Source: Flavobacteriales bacterium
Lineage (GTDB): Bacteria > Bacteroidota > Bacteroidia > Flavobacteriales_D > Sanyastnellaceae
NCBI GenBank assembly: GCA_022447625.1
Contig: JAKVAX010000007.1
Location: forward strand, 124,001 to 188,000
DNA: 64,000 bases
Direction of reading: 5' to 3'
This document shows, piece after piece, positions 18,059-27,033 of this stretch; position 1 is the stretch's first letter, and each line of letters begins with the position of its first letter. A program made the translations under genes and the position numbers. The notes beneath the pieces were generated by a model. That model saw only the letters and a list, made by a program, of their open reading frames with translations, did no database searches and was not told the origin of the DNA.

Positions 18059-19546
18059 ATGGAAATTTTGATCCTCGTAATTTTCGTTCTTGGGTACTTA
18101 GGGATTGCTCTTGAACACCCACTTAAAGTTGATAAATCGGCTTTTGCACTGCTCACAGGTACTATCTGTTGGGCAGTTTTTGTTGTTGGAGGACATGGTC
18201 ACGTACCTGATCACCTTTCGCATGAATACGAAGCCATCGTCACTCCTTCTGAGGAAATCGCAGGAGAAGGTGTCATCCAATTTGAGGGTCACGATGAATC
18301 AGTTACAAAAGAAGAATTGGTAGATGCTTTGAAAGAGCCTGCAGGTTTCAAAGAAGGTGTGCAGTACACTACGAGCTCGTTCTACGAGTTCCGCCTGTTG
18401 CACCACCTAGAAGAAATTGCGAGTATCCTATTCTTCCTTTTGGGAGCCATGACCATTGTTGAATTGGTGGATGCCCATGAAGGGTTTGCCGTCATCACGG
18501 ATCGAATAAAGACGACGAACAAAGTCAAGCTGTTATGGATTATCGCCATTCTGACCTTCTTTTTCTCTGCAGCACTAGACAACCTGACGACCAGTATTGT
18601 CATGATATCCTTACTGCGGAAGCTGATTGCAGACAAGCCAACTCGTTGGTTCTTTGCGGGTATGGTGATTATCGCTGCAAATGCTGGTGGAGCGTGGTCA
18701 CCAATTGGTGACGTAACAACTACCATGCTTTGGATTGGAGGGCAGTTGACAACTCCGGTGATCATCGCCAACTTGATCATACCAAGTTTGGTTTGTTTGA
18801 TCGTGCCGCTGGTGATTACAAGTTTTACATTGAAAGGTGAAGTGGAACGTCCGATGAAGGCTTCAGGAGCTGAACACTACGTGAACTCAACATCTGCGGG
18901 TGAGCGTAAGTTGGTGTTCTTCCTGGGGGTTGCTGGACTACTCTTTGTGCCAATCTTTAAGACTGTAACGCACCTTCCTCCATTTATGGGGATGATGCTA
19001 TCGCTTGGTTTCCTTTGGTTGGTTACCGAGGTCTTACACCGAAATAAGAACATTGAAGAGAAGAATCACCTTTCAGTGATCGCTGTATTGCGCAAGATTG
19101 ATGCTTCTTCAGTGTTGTTCTTCCTCGGGATTCTTTTGGCTGTTGCTGCACTTCAAGAAGTAGGTCACCTTTTGGTGATGGCAGATTGGCTGCGCGTAAC
19201 ACTGGCTGATGTCTTCTTCATTGACTTGGCTATCGGACTTCTTTCGTCGATCGTTGACAACGTGCCTTTGGTGGCAGCGTCAATGGGTATGTATGATGTG
19301 ATTCCGGCTGCTCAAGCGGCAGGAGAATGGGATCCAAACTTTGTTCAGGACGGAATCTTCTGGCAGTTCTTAGCTTACTGTGCAGGAACGGGAGGTAGTG
19401 CCTTGATCATTGGCTCAGCTGCTGGTGTTGCAGTAATGGGACTAGAGAAGATTGACTTCATCTGGTACCTCAAGAAGATGTCTCTTCTTGCCATTGCTGG
19501 TTACCTCGCTGGAGCTGCTGTGTACTACCTTATGTTTATGCTCTAA
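18059..19546 (+). CDS. nhaD: NhaD-type Na+/H+ antiporter
   Basis: Inner-membrane antiporter that expels Na+ in exchange for H+, typical of marine bacteria. 495 residues with about 11-12 hydrophobic segments. After the first two helices there is a hydrophilic acidic insert (about residues 45-110), then SAALDNLTTSIVMI, the strongly conserved NAGGAWSPIGDVTTTMLWI, and a late SIVDNVPLVAASMGMY followed by GTGGSALIIGSAAG. ATG at 18059 is 8 bases after the upstream dehydrogenase. Confidence 0.93.
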   Translation: MEILILVIFVLGYLGIALEHPLKVDKSAFALLTGTICWAVFVVGGHGHVPDHLSHEYEAIVTPSEEIAGEGVIQFEGHDESVTKEELVDALKEPAGFKEGVQYTTSSFYEFRLLHHLEEIASILFFLLGAMTIVELVDAHEGFAVITDRIKTTNKVKLLWIIAILTFFFSAALDNLTTSIVMISLLRKLIADKPTRWFFAGMVIIAANAGGAWSPIGDVTTTMLWIGGQLTTPVIIANLIIPSLVCLIVPLVITSFTLKGEVERPMKASGAEHYVNSTSAGERKLVFFLGVAGLLFVPIFKTVTHLPPFMGMMLSLGFLWLVTEVLHRNKNIEEKNHLSVIAVLRKIDASSVLFFLGILLAVAALQEVGHLLVMADWLRVTLADVFFIDLAIGLLSSIVDNVPLVAASMGMYDVIPAAQAAGEWDPNFVQDGIFWQFLAYCAGTGGSALIIGSAAGVAVMGLEKIDFIWYLKKMSLLAIAGYLAGAAVYYLMFML

Positions 19547-19686
19547 ATCCAAGTTTCTCTCCTGATTGGTTTCTTCGCTGAGAAGGGTTATCCACGCTGC
19601 ATTTGTCATTAAGTGCTGTGCGTTCGCGAATGCTCGCGTCAATAATTCGATAATTTCAGCGTTTATAATTCTAAAGAAACCAACGA

Positions 19687-20397
19687 ATGAACCTGCTTGT
19701 GTTGCTTCAAAATTTGAATGTAGGAGACCAGGCGGCTGACGCCATGAGCGATGCGGCTCCTGAATCTACCGAGATCGAAGTGTCTGTATTAGAACTGTTA
19801 ATGGACGGTGGATGGTACATCATGATACCATTGGCACTTTTGTCTTTGGCAGCGATCTACATCTTTATTGAGCGTACCCTCGCTATCAATAAGTCTTTGC
19901 GTGAAGAGAAAGACTTCATGAATAAAATCAAAGACTACATCAACGACGGTAAATTGGATAGTGCACGTAACCTATGTGCTACAAGTAATACACCGATTGC
20001 TCGTATGTTAGAGAAGGGGATTGCCCGCATCGGAAAGCCACTTCAGGATATCCGTGTCGCGATTGAAAACGTTGGTAAGCTTGAGATTTACCAATTGGAA
20101 AAGAACCTTGGTACCCTTGCTACCATCGCCGGTGCTGCCCCCATGATTGGGATGCTTGGTACGGTAATTGGGATGGTAAGAGTATTCCTCGATATGGAGA
20201 TCGCGGGTTCTGTAGGTATTGAAGACCTTTCTGCTGGTACCAAACAAGCGATGATTACAACCATTGTTGGTTTGATCGTGGGTATCATTGGTTACATGGC
20301 CTACAACTACCTCGTGAGTAAAGTATCGAAAGTGGTACACAAGATGGAGTCATCGAGCATCGAGTTCATGGACGTTCTTGAGGAACCAGGAAAATAA
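19687..20397 (+). CDS. MotA/TolQ/ExbB family proton-channel protein
   Basis: Inner-membrane subunit of a TonB/Tol-type energy-transfer motor. 236 residues. Three membrane segments: about 42-62 (GGWYIMIPLALLSLAAIYIF), about 140-160 and about 178-200. The conserved GAAPMIGMLGTVIGM and GTKQAMITTIVGLIVGI stretches define the proton path. First gene of the set exbB-exbD-tonB-folC with gaps of 5, -1 and 15 bases. Whether it is an Exb or a Tol motor is not clear from sequence; the order with a TonB-like third gene fits Exb/Ton usage. Confidence 0.88.
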   Translation: MNLLVLLQNLNVGDQAADAMSDAAPESTEIEVSVLELLMDGGWYIMIPLALLSLAAIYIFIERTLAINKSLREEKDFMNKIKDYINDGKLDSARNLCATSNTPIARMLEKGIARIGKPLQDIRVAIENVGKLEIYQLEKNLGTLATIAGAAPMIGMLGTVIGMVRVFLDMEIAGSVGIEDLSAGTKQAMITTIVGLIVGIIGYMAYNYLVSKVSKVVHKMESSSIEFMDVLEEPGK

Positions 20398-20402
20398 GCA
20401 CT

Positions 20403-20798
20403 ATGGATTTAGGACAAAGAAATAAAGTCTCTCCATCAGCAGGGATGTCTTCAATGACTGACCTCGTCTTCCTGCTACTTATCTTCTTCGTGATCCTCTC
20501 GACCTTGGTGAGTAGCGGAGTGAATGTAGACCTTCCACAGAGTAAGGGAGGAACAGATTCACATGCGAAAGTGACCCTATCGATTAAGCCTGACATGTCT
20601 TACTATATCAAAGGAGGACAAGTCAAGAAGGAAGACGTGGAGACCTTGTTGAAGATTGAGATGGAAGGGATGTCGGATAAAGTTCTCTACCTGAATGTAG
20701 ACAAAGAAGTTCCTACGGGAGCTACCGTTGAAATGATCGGTATGGCCAAAGCAAACGACTGGAAGGTCATGCTCGGTTCTAAACCAAAGAAAGAGTAA
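20403..20798 (+). CDS. ExbD/TolR family protein
   Basis: 131 residues: a short cytoplasmic N terminus, one membrane helix (LVFLLLIFFVILSTLV, about residues 21-36) with the channel Asp just before it (SSMTDLVF), and a periplasmic alpha/beta domain. Partner of the upstream ExbB-like protein in a proton-driven motor. The stop overlaps the next start by one base (20798). Confidence 0.88.
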   Translation: MDLGQRNKVSPSAGMSSMTDLVFLLLIFFVILSTLVSSGVNVDLPQSKGGTDSHAKVTLSIKPDMSYYIKGGQVKKEDVETLLKIEMEGMSDKVLYLNVDKEVPTGATVEMIGMAKANDWKVMLGSKPKKE

Positions 20799-21586
20799 TG
20801 AGTACACGAGAACAAGAAGAAAAGAAAGACCGCAAGATCGCGGCGACCCTCTCTGGAATCTTTTTCGCGGGGATCATCGTCCTATGCTTCTTTCTTGTCG
20901 CATTCACCATTCCTGACCCACCTCCAGGAGAAGAGTACATCGCAGTAGGAATGGCCGACTTCGGTCAAGACATTAAAGCCGGTGGTGACAATGAAACAGA
21001 GGTGCCTTCAGAAACTCCAGAAAATGTAGTGGAAGAGGAATCAGCTCAGGCTGAAGAAACACAGGTGACCGCCGCTGAAGAAGTGGTGACACAAGATGCT
21101 TCTGATGTCAGTGTTCCAACGAACACCAACCCTGAGCCAGATCCAGACCCCGAACCTGTAGAGGAAGAACAACAAGTGAGCTCAGGATTGAGCAATATCC
21201 TTGATCAGATGAATAACACCAGCGGTGGTGGCGGTTCAGACGGTTCTACCGAAGGAACAGGGAACGAAGGTGATCCACAAGGTGATATCGATGGTCTTGG
21301 CGTAGTTCAAGGCGATGGTATTGGATTCTCTTTGGGAGGACGTGGAATGGTTGGAAAACCGAAGAACGTAACACCGTCTGAAGAAGGAATTGTAGTTCTC
21401 AAAATCTACGTTGACCGTCAAGGGAACGTACTTCGTACTGATCGCGATTATGTGAAGAGTACAACCTCTAGTAACTCACTGTTCAAGCTTGCTGAAGAAG
21501 CGGCTTTGACAGCGCGATTCGAAGTGAAGAGTGATGCTCCAGCAGAGCAGAAAGGGGAGATGACCTTCCGCTTCAAATTGCAATAA
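20798..21586 (+). CDS. TonB-like energy transducer
   Basis: 262 residues. One N-terminal membrane helix (about residues 15-38, TLSGIFFAGIIVLCFFLVAF), then a long acidic Glu/Pro-rich periplasmic spacer, a Gly/Ser-rich linker (about 140-170), and a C-terminal domain of about 90 residues starting near SEEGIVVLKIYVDRQGNV that resembles the TonB C-terminal fold. It would carry energy from the ExbB/ExbD motor to outer-membrane receptors, or act as a TolA-like spanner. Last motor gene; folC follows after 15 bases. Confidence 0.78.
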   Translation: MSTREQEEKKDRKIAATLSGIFFAGIIVLCFFLVAFTIPDPPPGEEYIAVGMADFGQDIKAGGDNETEVPSETPENVVEEESAQAEETQVTAAEEVVTQDASDVSVPTNTNPEPDPDPEPVEEEQQVSSGLSNILDQMNNTSGGGGSDGSTEGTGNEGDPQGDIDGLGVVQGDGIGFSLGGRGMVGKPKNVTPSEEGIVVLKIYVDRQGNVLRTDRDYVKSTTSSNSLFKLAEEAALTARFEVKSDAPAEQKGEMTFRFKLQ

Positions 21587-21601
21587 GAAAATATAGAGGG
21601 C

Positions 21602-22816
21602 ATGACATATAAAGAAACCCTCGATTACCTATTTCAGCAGCTGCCCATGTTTCAACGCATGGGCGCTGCTGCTTATAAGGCTGACCTCAGCAACACCATC
21701 TCGCTTTGTCAAGCGGTGGGGAATCCCCACGAAAAACTGAGGTTTGTGCACGTGGCGGGAACCAATGGTAAAGGTTCCGTTTCACACATGACGGCCTCTG
21801 TTCTTCAAGAGGCTGGATTCAAGGTTGGTTTGTACACCTCGCCTCACCTCCGCGATTTCAGAGAGCGTATCAAGATTAACGGAGACATGATCTCTGAAGA
21901 TGCCGTGGTGTCTTTTGTTGATCGTTTCAAAGGCAGCTGGTCTTCCATTGAACCTTCGTTTTTCGAAATTACCGTGGCCATGGCCTTCTGGTATTTCTTG
22001 GAAGAAGAAGTGGATATCGTGGTGCTTGAAACGGGCATGGGTGGTCGCCTCGATTCTACCAATGTTGTTCGTCCGGAGGTGAGCGTGATTACCTCCATCG
22101 GGTTTGATCACATGCAGTTTTTGGGTGATACCATTCCTAAGATTGCCAAGGAGAAGGCGGGTATTATTAAGCCTACGGTTCCGGTGATTGTGGGTCAGCT
22201 TCAAGATGAAGCGATGCAAGTGATGCTCGCTAGCGCGGAATCGGTCAAAGCTCCATTGTACAAGGCAGAACAAACAACGAAAATCCCTCCAAGTGATTTG
22301 GATGGGCCCTTTGCTCAAGAAAATATTCGAACGGCTTATACGTCCTTAAAAGTACTTCGGGACCGCGGTTGGGAGATTAGCTCAGATGCTGTGGTCAAGG
22401 GTTTTGTACGAGTAGTTCAGAACACCGGGTTTTTAGGACGATGGCAAATACTGAATGAAAGTCCGTTGACGATTGCTGACTGCGCACACAACGCAGAAGG
22501 CTTGACCGGAGCAATGAAGAAACTGTCACAGTACGAGTATCATAACCTGCACATCATCATTGGGGTTTCCTCCGATAAAGACTTAAGTACGGTTCTGCCG
22601 CTATTCCCACAGGAGGCGAATTACTACTTCGCGGCGGCCAATATTCCCCGAGCTATGCCGGCGGATGAGCTGCAAGAAAAAGCGTTAGCGTTCCGCCTGA
22701 AGGGCGAGAAATTCAGTGGCGTCAATAAAGCCTACGAAGCCGCAAGATTGTATGCCACAGATCGAGACCTGATTTATATTGGGGGAAGTGTGTTTGTGGT
22801 GGCTGAGGTGGTTTAG
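21602..22816 (+). CDS. folC: Folylpolyglutamate/dihydrofolate synthase
   Basis: Adds glutamate to dihydropteroate and folates. 404 residues, Mur-ligase-like fold. ATP loop VAGTNGKGSVSHM (about residue 50), FEITVAMAFWYF, ETGMGGRLDSTNV, ITSIGFDHMQFLG, KEKAGIIKP, and late ADCAHNAEG. Cotranscribed with the ExbB/ExbD/TonB-like genes, a gene order seen in other Bacteroidota. Its stop overlaps the stop of the convergent surface-protein gene by 4 bases (22813-22816), so no terminator fits between them. Confidence 0.93.
   Translation: MTYKETLDYLFQQLPMFQRMGAAAYKADLSNTISLCQAVGNPHEKLRFVHVAGTNGKGSVSHMTASVLQEAGFKVGLYTSPHLRDFRERIKINGDMISEDAVVSFVDRFKGSWSSIEPSFFEITVAMAFWYFLEEEVDIVVLETGMGGRLDSTNVVRPEVSVITSIGFDHMQFLGDTIPKIAKEKAGIIKPTVPVIVGQLQDEAMQVMLASAESVKAPLYKAEQTTKIPPSDLDGPFAQENIRTAYTSLKVLRDRGWEISSDAVVKGFVRVVQNTGFLGRWQILNESPLTIADCAHNAEGLTGAMKKLSQYEYHNLHIIIGVSSDKDLSTVLPLFPQEANYYFAAANIPRAMPADELQEKALAFRLKGEKFSGVNKAYEAARLYATDRDLIYIGGSVFVVAEVV
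22228..22240 (+). repeat. Dispersed 13-base motif, perfect copy
   Basis: CGCTAGCGCGGAA inside folC, read as codons GCT-AGC-GCG-GAA (Ala-Ser-Ala-Glu). Confidence 0.6.
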
Positions 22817-25800
22817 TTCAAAATCAACTGTACTCGTTTAACGATTCCCGTTGCTGTACTTACTTCCACGTAGTAACTTCCTTTCGCTAACGCGGAAAGG
22901 TCTAGTTGAGTGATAGCTGAAAGACTTACTTGCGAGTGGACTAGTTTTCCGGTGGAAGAATAGATATCAATAGAATGTTGCGATACGTTTTTGAATTCTA
23001 GGACAATTTGACCTGAGCTTGGGTTAGGATAAAGTTTGACATTCGAAGGTGAAATCTCCTCTACACCAACATACATGAAGAATTCTTCGTCAGTGATTAC
23101 GGAACATCCAAACTCGTTAGTAATTTCCAGCGCGTAAAGTCCGTCTTCCTCTATGAACAAGACTTCACTGTTTTCGCCTTCCATCGCTTCCCCGTTCAGG
23201 TACCATTGGTATGAATAACCTTCGATTTCGTCTGCGTAAAGCGTATTAAAGCCGTCAGCCGTTATATCTAGCAATTCAGGATTTTCGTAAATGTTGATCA
23301 CTTCGTTTGTCATTGCCTGACATAGTGGATTGGAAATTTCAAGCGAGACTTCAAACACTGCTGCTTCATCGCTACTGATAGAGATGAATGCCTCGTTGCT
23401 TTCAACTTGACCATCTACGGTCCAAATGTACTCTTCGACATAAGGGTAATCGTTCACCAAATCAATGACTCCACCCACGCAGAAATCGTTGTCAGTAGTG
23501 AAAGCAGCATGGTCATCAGAGCATTCATAGATGGTGTGCCACGTGGTATTGGTGATGATCGCAGGGTTATTGTCAAAGAAGATGTGCGCGGTGTTATTAA
23601 TAATGTCTCCTGCCTGTGCATCTTCTCTTGGGGTAATGCGATATACGACGTACCCTTGACTTTCATCAAAGCAGCAAGTGCTATCTGGAAGTTGGATGTC
23701 TGTAAAGTTGAATTCTACAGCACCATCAGGCTTGACACATGTCGTAAAGTCATGTGAGCCGAAGATTGGCTGGAAGGTACTGAGGTCGAGATGTGCAATG
23801 TCTAAGGTGTCGCGAATGACTACGTTATCCGCTGGGAAATTTCCGGTGTTTTGGAAACGAATACGGTACTCCATTTCGTCTTCTTTCAACACGAAATGAT
23901 GTTCATCGGTGTATCCGGGGAACTCAGTGTATTTGTCGTTCGGGTCGTAGGCACAGACCACTTCTGGATACAACGTCCAGGTGTTGGTGTAGTATTCCAC
24001 ATCGTTTTCATCTACCAACGTCAGCGTCATTTCTATCGGTACGATTTGTCCGATAAGATCTACTCCTGGGCCTTCAATATGAAACTGATATAAGAGGTCT
24101 TGTCCAGGTTGAGGTTCACCGTCAAGAACCCATGAGACCAAACCAGCATCGATGAGGTCAGGGGTTTCTGCTTCTCCTCCTAATTCAGTAGCCACCAGAT
24201 CAGGATTAAAGCTAATCGTGACTTCACCATTCAATGGAATTCCTCCTGTGTTCTGCACCCAAATCCCCGGATTCATTCCATCATCGCAATGAAGGTTTGT
24301 ATTCCAGATATTGATAGGGCCTGAGACCCAAAAGTTAGCGTCTGAGTCCCATTCTACTGCTATGTTTTCTTCGATATTGCCACATTCATCGATGACAACT
24401 GTGAAGCTTCCACCATTTGGGGCAACCCACCCATCTTGAATCTGAACGAGGCTCACAGTGTATTCGCCAAAAGGAACGTCATTGAAGGTGAAATAGCCAT
24501 CTCCATTGGTGAAGCCGACCCAATTCAACTCTTCGATGGTGACTGACCAATTAGTTAAACCTGATTCGAGTTCGAAGAAACCTTGATTTTCGAAAAAGTC
24601 ATCTCCGTCCAGGTCATGGAATACAAATCCGGAAATAGATCCTTCCCAAGCACAAGATCCATCATCGCAACCGGCCTGGGGATTATAGTTACATGCCGTA
24701 TCATCGGTACAACCTGGATAAACACATGTTACCTCACATTCTGCAGCCGGATCGTAATTACAAGATTCTGGGTCTAAACAGCCACAAGTGCCATAGCAAC
24801 ACGATCCATCATCGTCAAGATAAAATGGTTCATAATTGCAGGCTGTTGGGTCTGTACATCCTTGACTGATGTTAGAAATGTAGGCTACCAGTCGTTGGGA
24901 GTTATCTGTATTCTCGCGTTGGACTAGATCAATGTCTCCATCGAGATCAATATCAACGAAGGTTGGGTCGCTTCCTAAAACTGTGTAGTCGCTGAGGAAG
25001 GTTTCTTCCTGATAAGTTCCATCACCATTGTTTAGGAGAAGCCATGTTCCGATTTCACTTTCAGAATGAAGGATTAGATCTTCTAGACCGTCAAGATTCC
25101 AGTCAACAATAGTAATGTCTTCTACGCTTTCAATTTCGGTATAAGAAATAGGGTTTTGGAAGCTGCCATCACCATTTGATATGCGAGCGAAGATTCCTGG
25201 GTCACTGTATACCGGTGTATAGACGATGTCATCAAATCCATCGCCATTGATGTCGAAGAGCATGGCGAAATCATTGCCGAAATTGAAATCACTTACCACC
25301 AGCTCAAACTGGAAGTTCCCGAGGTTGCGCCAAACGTCGCATTGTCCTCCGAAATACTCTTTGTATGAGATGATGTCGTTAAGCCCGTCGTTGTCAATAT
25401 CCCCGAAATTGAAGTCAAAGAAATCACCATTGTCTGACATTAATTCATTCACGTTTGTGAAGGCCTCGTCTCCTAGGTTTTGACGGACGGTAGTCGTAGT
25501 CGTCCACTGTGTATTGTAAATTAGATCAGTATGCTCATCACCATTTAGCTCAATAGGGTGAGGTGAATTACCGCTGATATTACCGATACTGGCATAGCCA
25601 CCTTCTTCGGTTCGGTATTTAATTTCGATGTGTTCTGAGTCAATGTATATGCCGTAAGGGTACACCATATCTAGGTCTCCATCGTCGTCTAAGTCCAAGA
25701 AAATTGGAGTAAAGTTGTTATCTCCTGAAGCGCTGTGAATACGTCTATTTTCTACTTCTAATGATTCGTCTAGGCTATACTCTTTTGGGCCAGACAGAGA

Positions 25801-26979
25801 GGGCCGATTGAAGACGATATCCGAGGAACCATCATTAGATAAATCTGCAACTTGATAGGTGTAGTACTCTTGTAAGTCTAGGTCGGTGTTTATGATTTTT
25901 CCATCAGTGAACGATTCGCCAGAATAATACATTAGAAAGTCTGCACTGTTCATGCACGAAAACATCTCGAGTGAGGGATCCTCATTAAAATTTCCAAAGG
26001 CAAAAATGCTTGAACCACCGTAAAGAACCGTTATGGATTCAGAAGCAGAGATATTGCCGTTTTCGTCAATGCTATGAAGGGAATATTGGCCGTTACTCTT
26101 ATAAAACAATTCCAAAGAGTCATCACCATCCAAATCAATCACCTGTGGAGCCCTAGCGCCGTTGTCATCTTCGAACTCTTCAGCGCTAAATGATCCATCA
26201 CCATTATTGATAAACTTCCATGAAGCAGAGGGGTCAAGGGCAATGATGTCGACTAAATCATCATTATTTATATCTGAAATGGTGAATTCAGAACTATATA
26301 ATTGAAATTCAGTGATGGAAATAGGAAAAGCGAACGATCCAACTGAATTGATTTGATGAAAAATCTCGCTGTTTGAGTCATATGACCAAATAAGATCTGG
26401 GAAGTCATCTCCATTTAAATTCCCGGAAGACAAGTCGGTTATTGTATTTATGGCTTCTTCGAAGATCAGCTCTTGCTCGAAGAACTGTCCGTTCTGATCG
26501 TTCAATAAGGAGTAGAGCCCTGAAACGGCACCGTTGGATATAGCAATGTCCGGGTAATCATCTTGATTGATGTCAAGTACTTCTATCGCATTGATCTCAT
26601 CTAAATTCTCATTTGAAGGGATAGGTCCTAAGAAATTGGCAGATCCATCATTCGTATAGATCATCAATTGGTTTTCGTAGTTGGTGCCAATGATGTCAAG
26701 GTCACCATCAAGATCGAGGTCGGCCAATTCCATCAACTTGAGATTGCCTTCAATGGGAGGAAGTTTCTCGAAATTGCCTGTTTCGTCACCTAGAAATGCA
26801 ACGCCCTGTGGAGCGGCAATAACGTCATTGAATCCATCATTGTTCATATCACCAATGACCGCATCGGTAGGGCGGTAAAGCTCGTCTAACGACGACTCCA
26901 TAAGAACGACAGAAGTGTTGAATTGAGCGAAAGAAAGCAACGCACAACCACTCAAAAGTAATGTGAGGAAAGCTTTCAT
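22813..26979 (-). CDS. Large FG-GAP/VCBS surface protein with T9SS type A tail
   Basis: 1388 residues, exported. Signal peptide MKAFLTLLLSGCALLSFAQ. Residues about 20-690: many FG-GAP/VCBS-type repeats with Ca-binding loops such as DLDLDGDLDIIG, DINGDGFDDIVY and DIDLDGDIDLVQ. About 700-770: three Cys-rich units of the form CTDxxACNY. Then an SdrD B-like unit (SGFVFHDLDGDDFF), a domain of the DUF7619 kind (YDPNDKYTEFPGY, FQNTGNFPADNVVIRDTLD, AHIFFDNNPAI), an Ig-like part, and a T9SS type A tail (VKLYPNPSSGQ near residue 1313). Likely adhesion or surface-structure role; substrate unknown. Carries a one-mismatch copy of the dispersed motif at 22885-22897. Confidence 0.85.
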   Translation of the reverse strand: MKAFLTLLLSGCALLSFAQFNTSVVLMESSLDELYRPTDAVIGDMNNDGFNDVIAAPQGVAFLGDETGNFEKLPPIEGNLKLMELADLDLDGDLDIIGTNYENQLMIYTNDGSANFLGPIPSNENLDEINAIEVLDINQDDYPDIAISNGAVSGLYSLLNDQNGQFFEQELIFEEAINTITDLSSGNLNGDDFPDLIWSYDSNSEIFHQINSVGSFAFPISITEFQLYSSEFTISDINNDDLVDIIALDPSASWKFINNGDGSFSAEEFEDDNGARAPQVIDLDGDDSLELFYKSNGQYSLHSIDENGNISASESITVLYGGSSIFAFGNFNEDPSLEMFSCMNSADFLMYYSGESFTDGKIINTDLDLQEYYTYQVADLSNDGSSDIVFNRPSLSGPKEYSLDESLEVENRRIHSASGDNNFTPIFLDLDDDGDLDMVYPYGIYIDSEHIEIKYRTEEGGYASIGNISGNSPHPIELNGDEHTDLIYNTQWTTTTTVRQNLGDEAFTNVNELMSDNGDFFDFNFGDIDNDGLNDIISYKEYFGGQCDVWRNLGNFQFELVVSDFNFGNDFAMLFDINGDGFDDIVYTPVYSDPGIFARISNGDGSFQNPISYTEIESVEDITIVDWNLDGLEDLILHSESEIGTWLLLNNGDGTYQEETFLSDYTVLGSDPTFVDIDLDGDIDLVQRENTDNSQRLVAYISNISQGCTDPTACNYEPFYLDDDGSCCYGTCGCLDPESCNYDPAAECEVTCVYPGCTDDTACNYNPQAGCDDGSCAWEGSISGFVFHDLDGDDFFENQGFFELESGLTNWSVTIEELNWVGFTNGDGYFTFNDVPFGEYTVSLVQIQDGWVAPNGGSFTVVIDECGNIEENIAVEWDSDANFWVSGPINIWNTNLHCDDGMNPGIWVQNTGGIPLNGEVTISFNPDLVATELGGEAETPDLIDAGLVSWVLDGEPQPGQDLLYQFHIEGPGVDLIGQIVPIEMTLTLVDENDVEYYTNTWTLYPEVVCAYDPNDKYTEFPGYTDEHHFVLKEDEMEYRIRFQNTGNFPADNVVIRDTLDIAHLDLSTFQPIFGSHDFTTCVKPDGAVEFNFTDIQLPDSTCCFDESQGYVVYRITPREDAQAGDIINNTAHIFFDNNPAIITNTTWHTIYECSDDHAAFTTDNDFCVGGVIDLVNDYPYVEEYIWTVDGQVESNEAFISISSDEAAVFEVSLEISNPLCQAMTNEVINIYENPELLDITADGFNTLYADEIEGYSYQWYLNGEAMEGENSEVLFIEEDGLYALEITNEFGCSVITDEEFFMYVGVEEISPSNVKLYPNPSSGQIVLEFKNVSQHSIDIYSSTGKLVHSQVSLSAITQLDLSALAKGSYYVEVSTATGIVKRVQLILN

Positions 26980-27033
26980 AGTACAAGGTAGTACCCGGAA
27001 GGTACGAAATAATTGATGGAGCTTTGACCGGAA

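Noticed and set aside
24640-24860. Cys-rich CTDxxACNY repeats as a CRISPR-like or tandem DNA repeat
   Set aside because: The units repeat at protein level only; the DNA differs and spacing is set by the reading frame.
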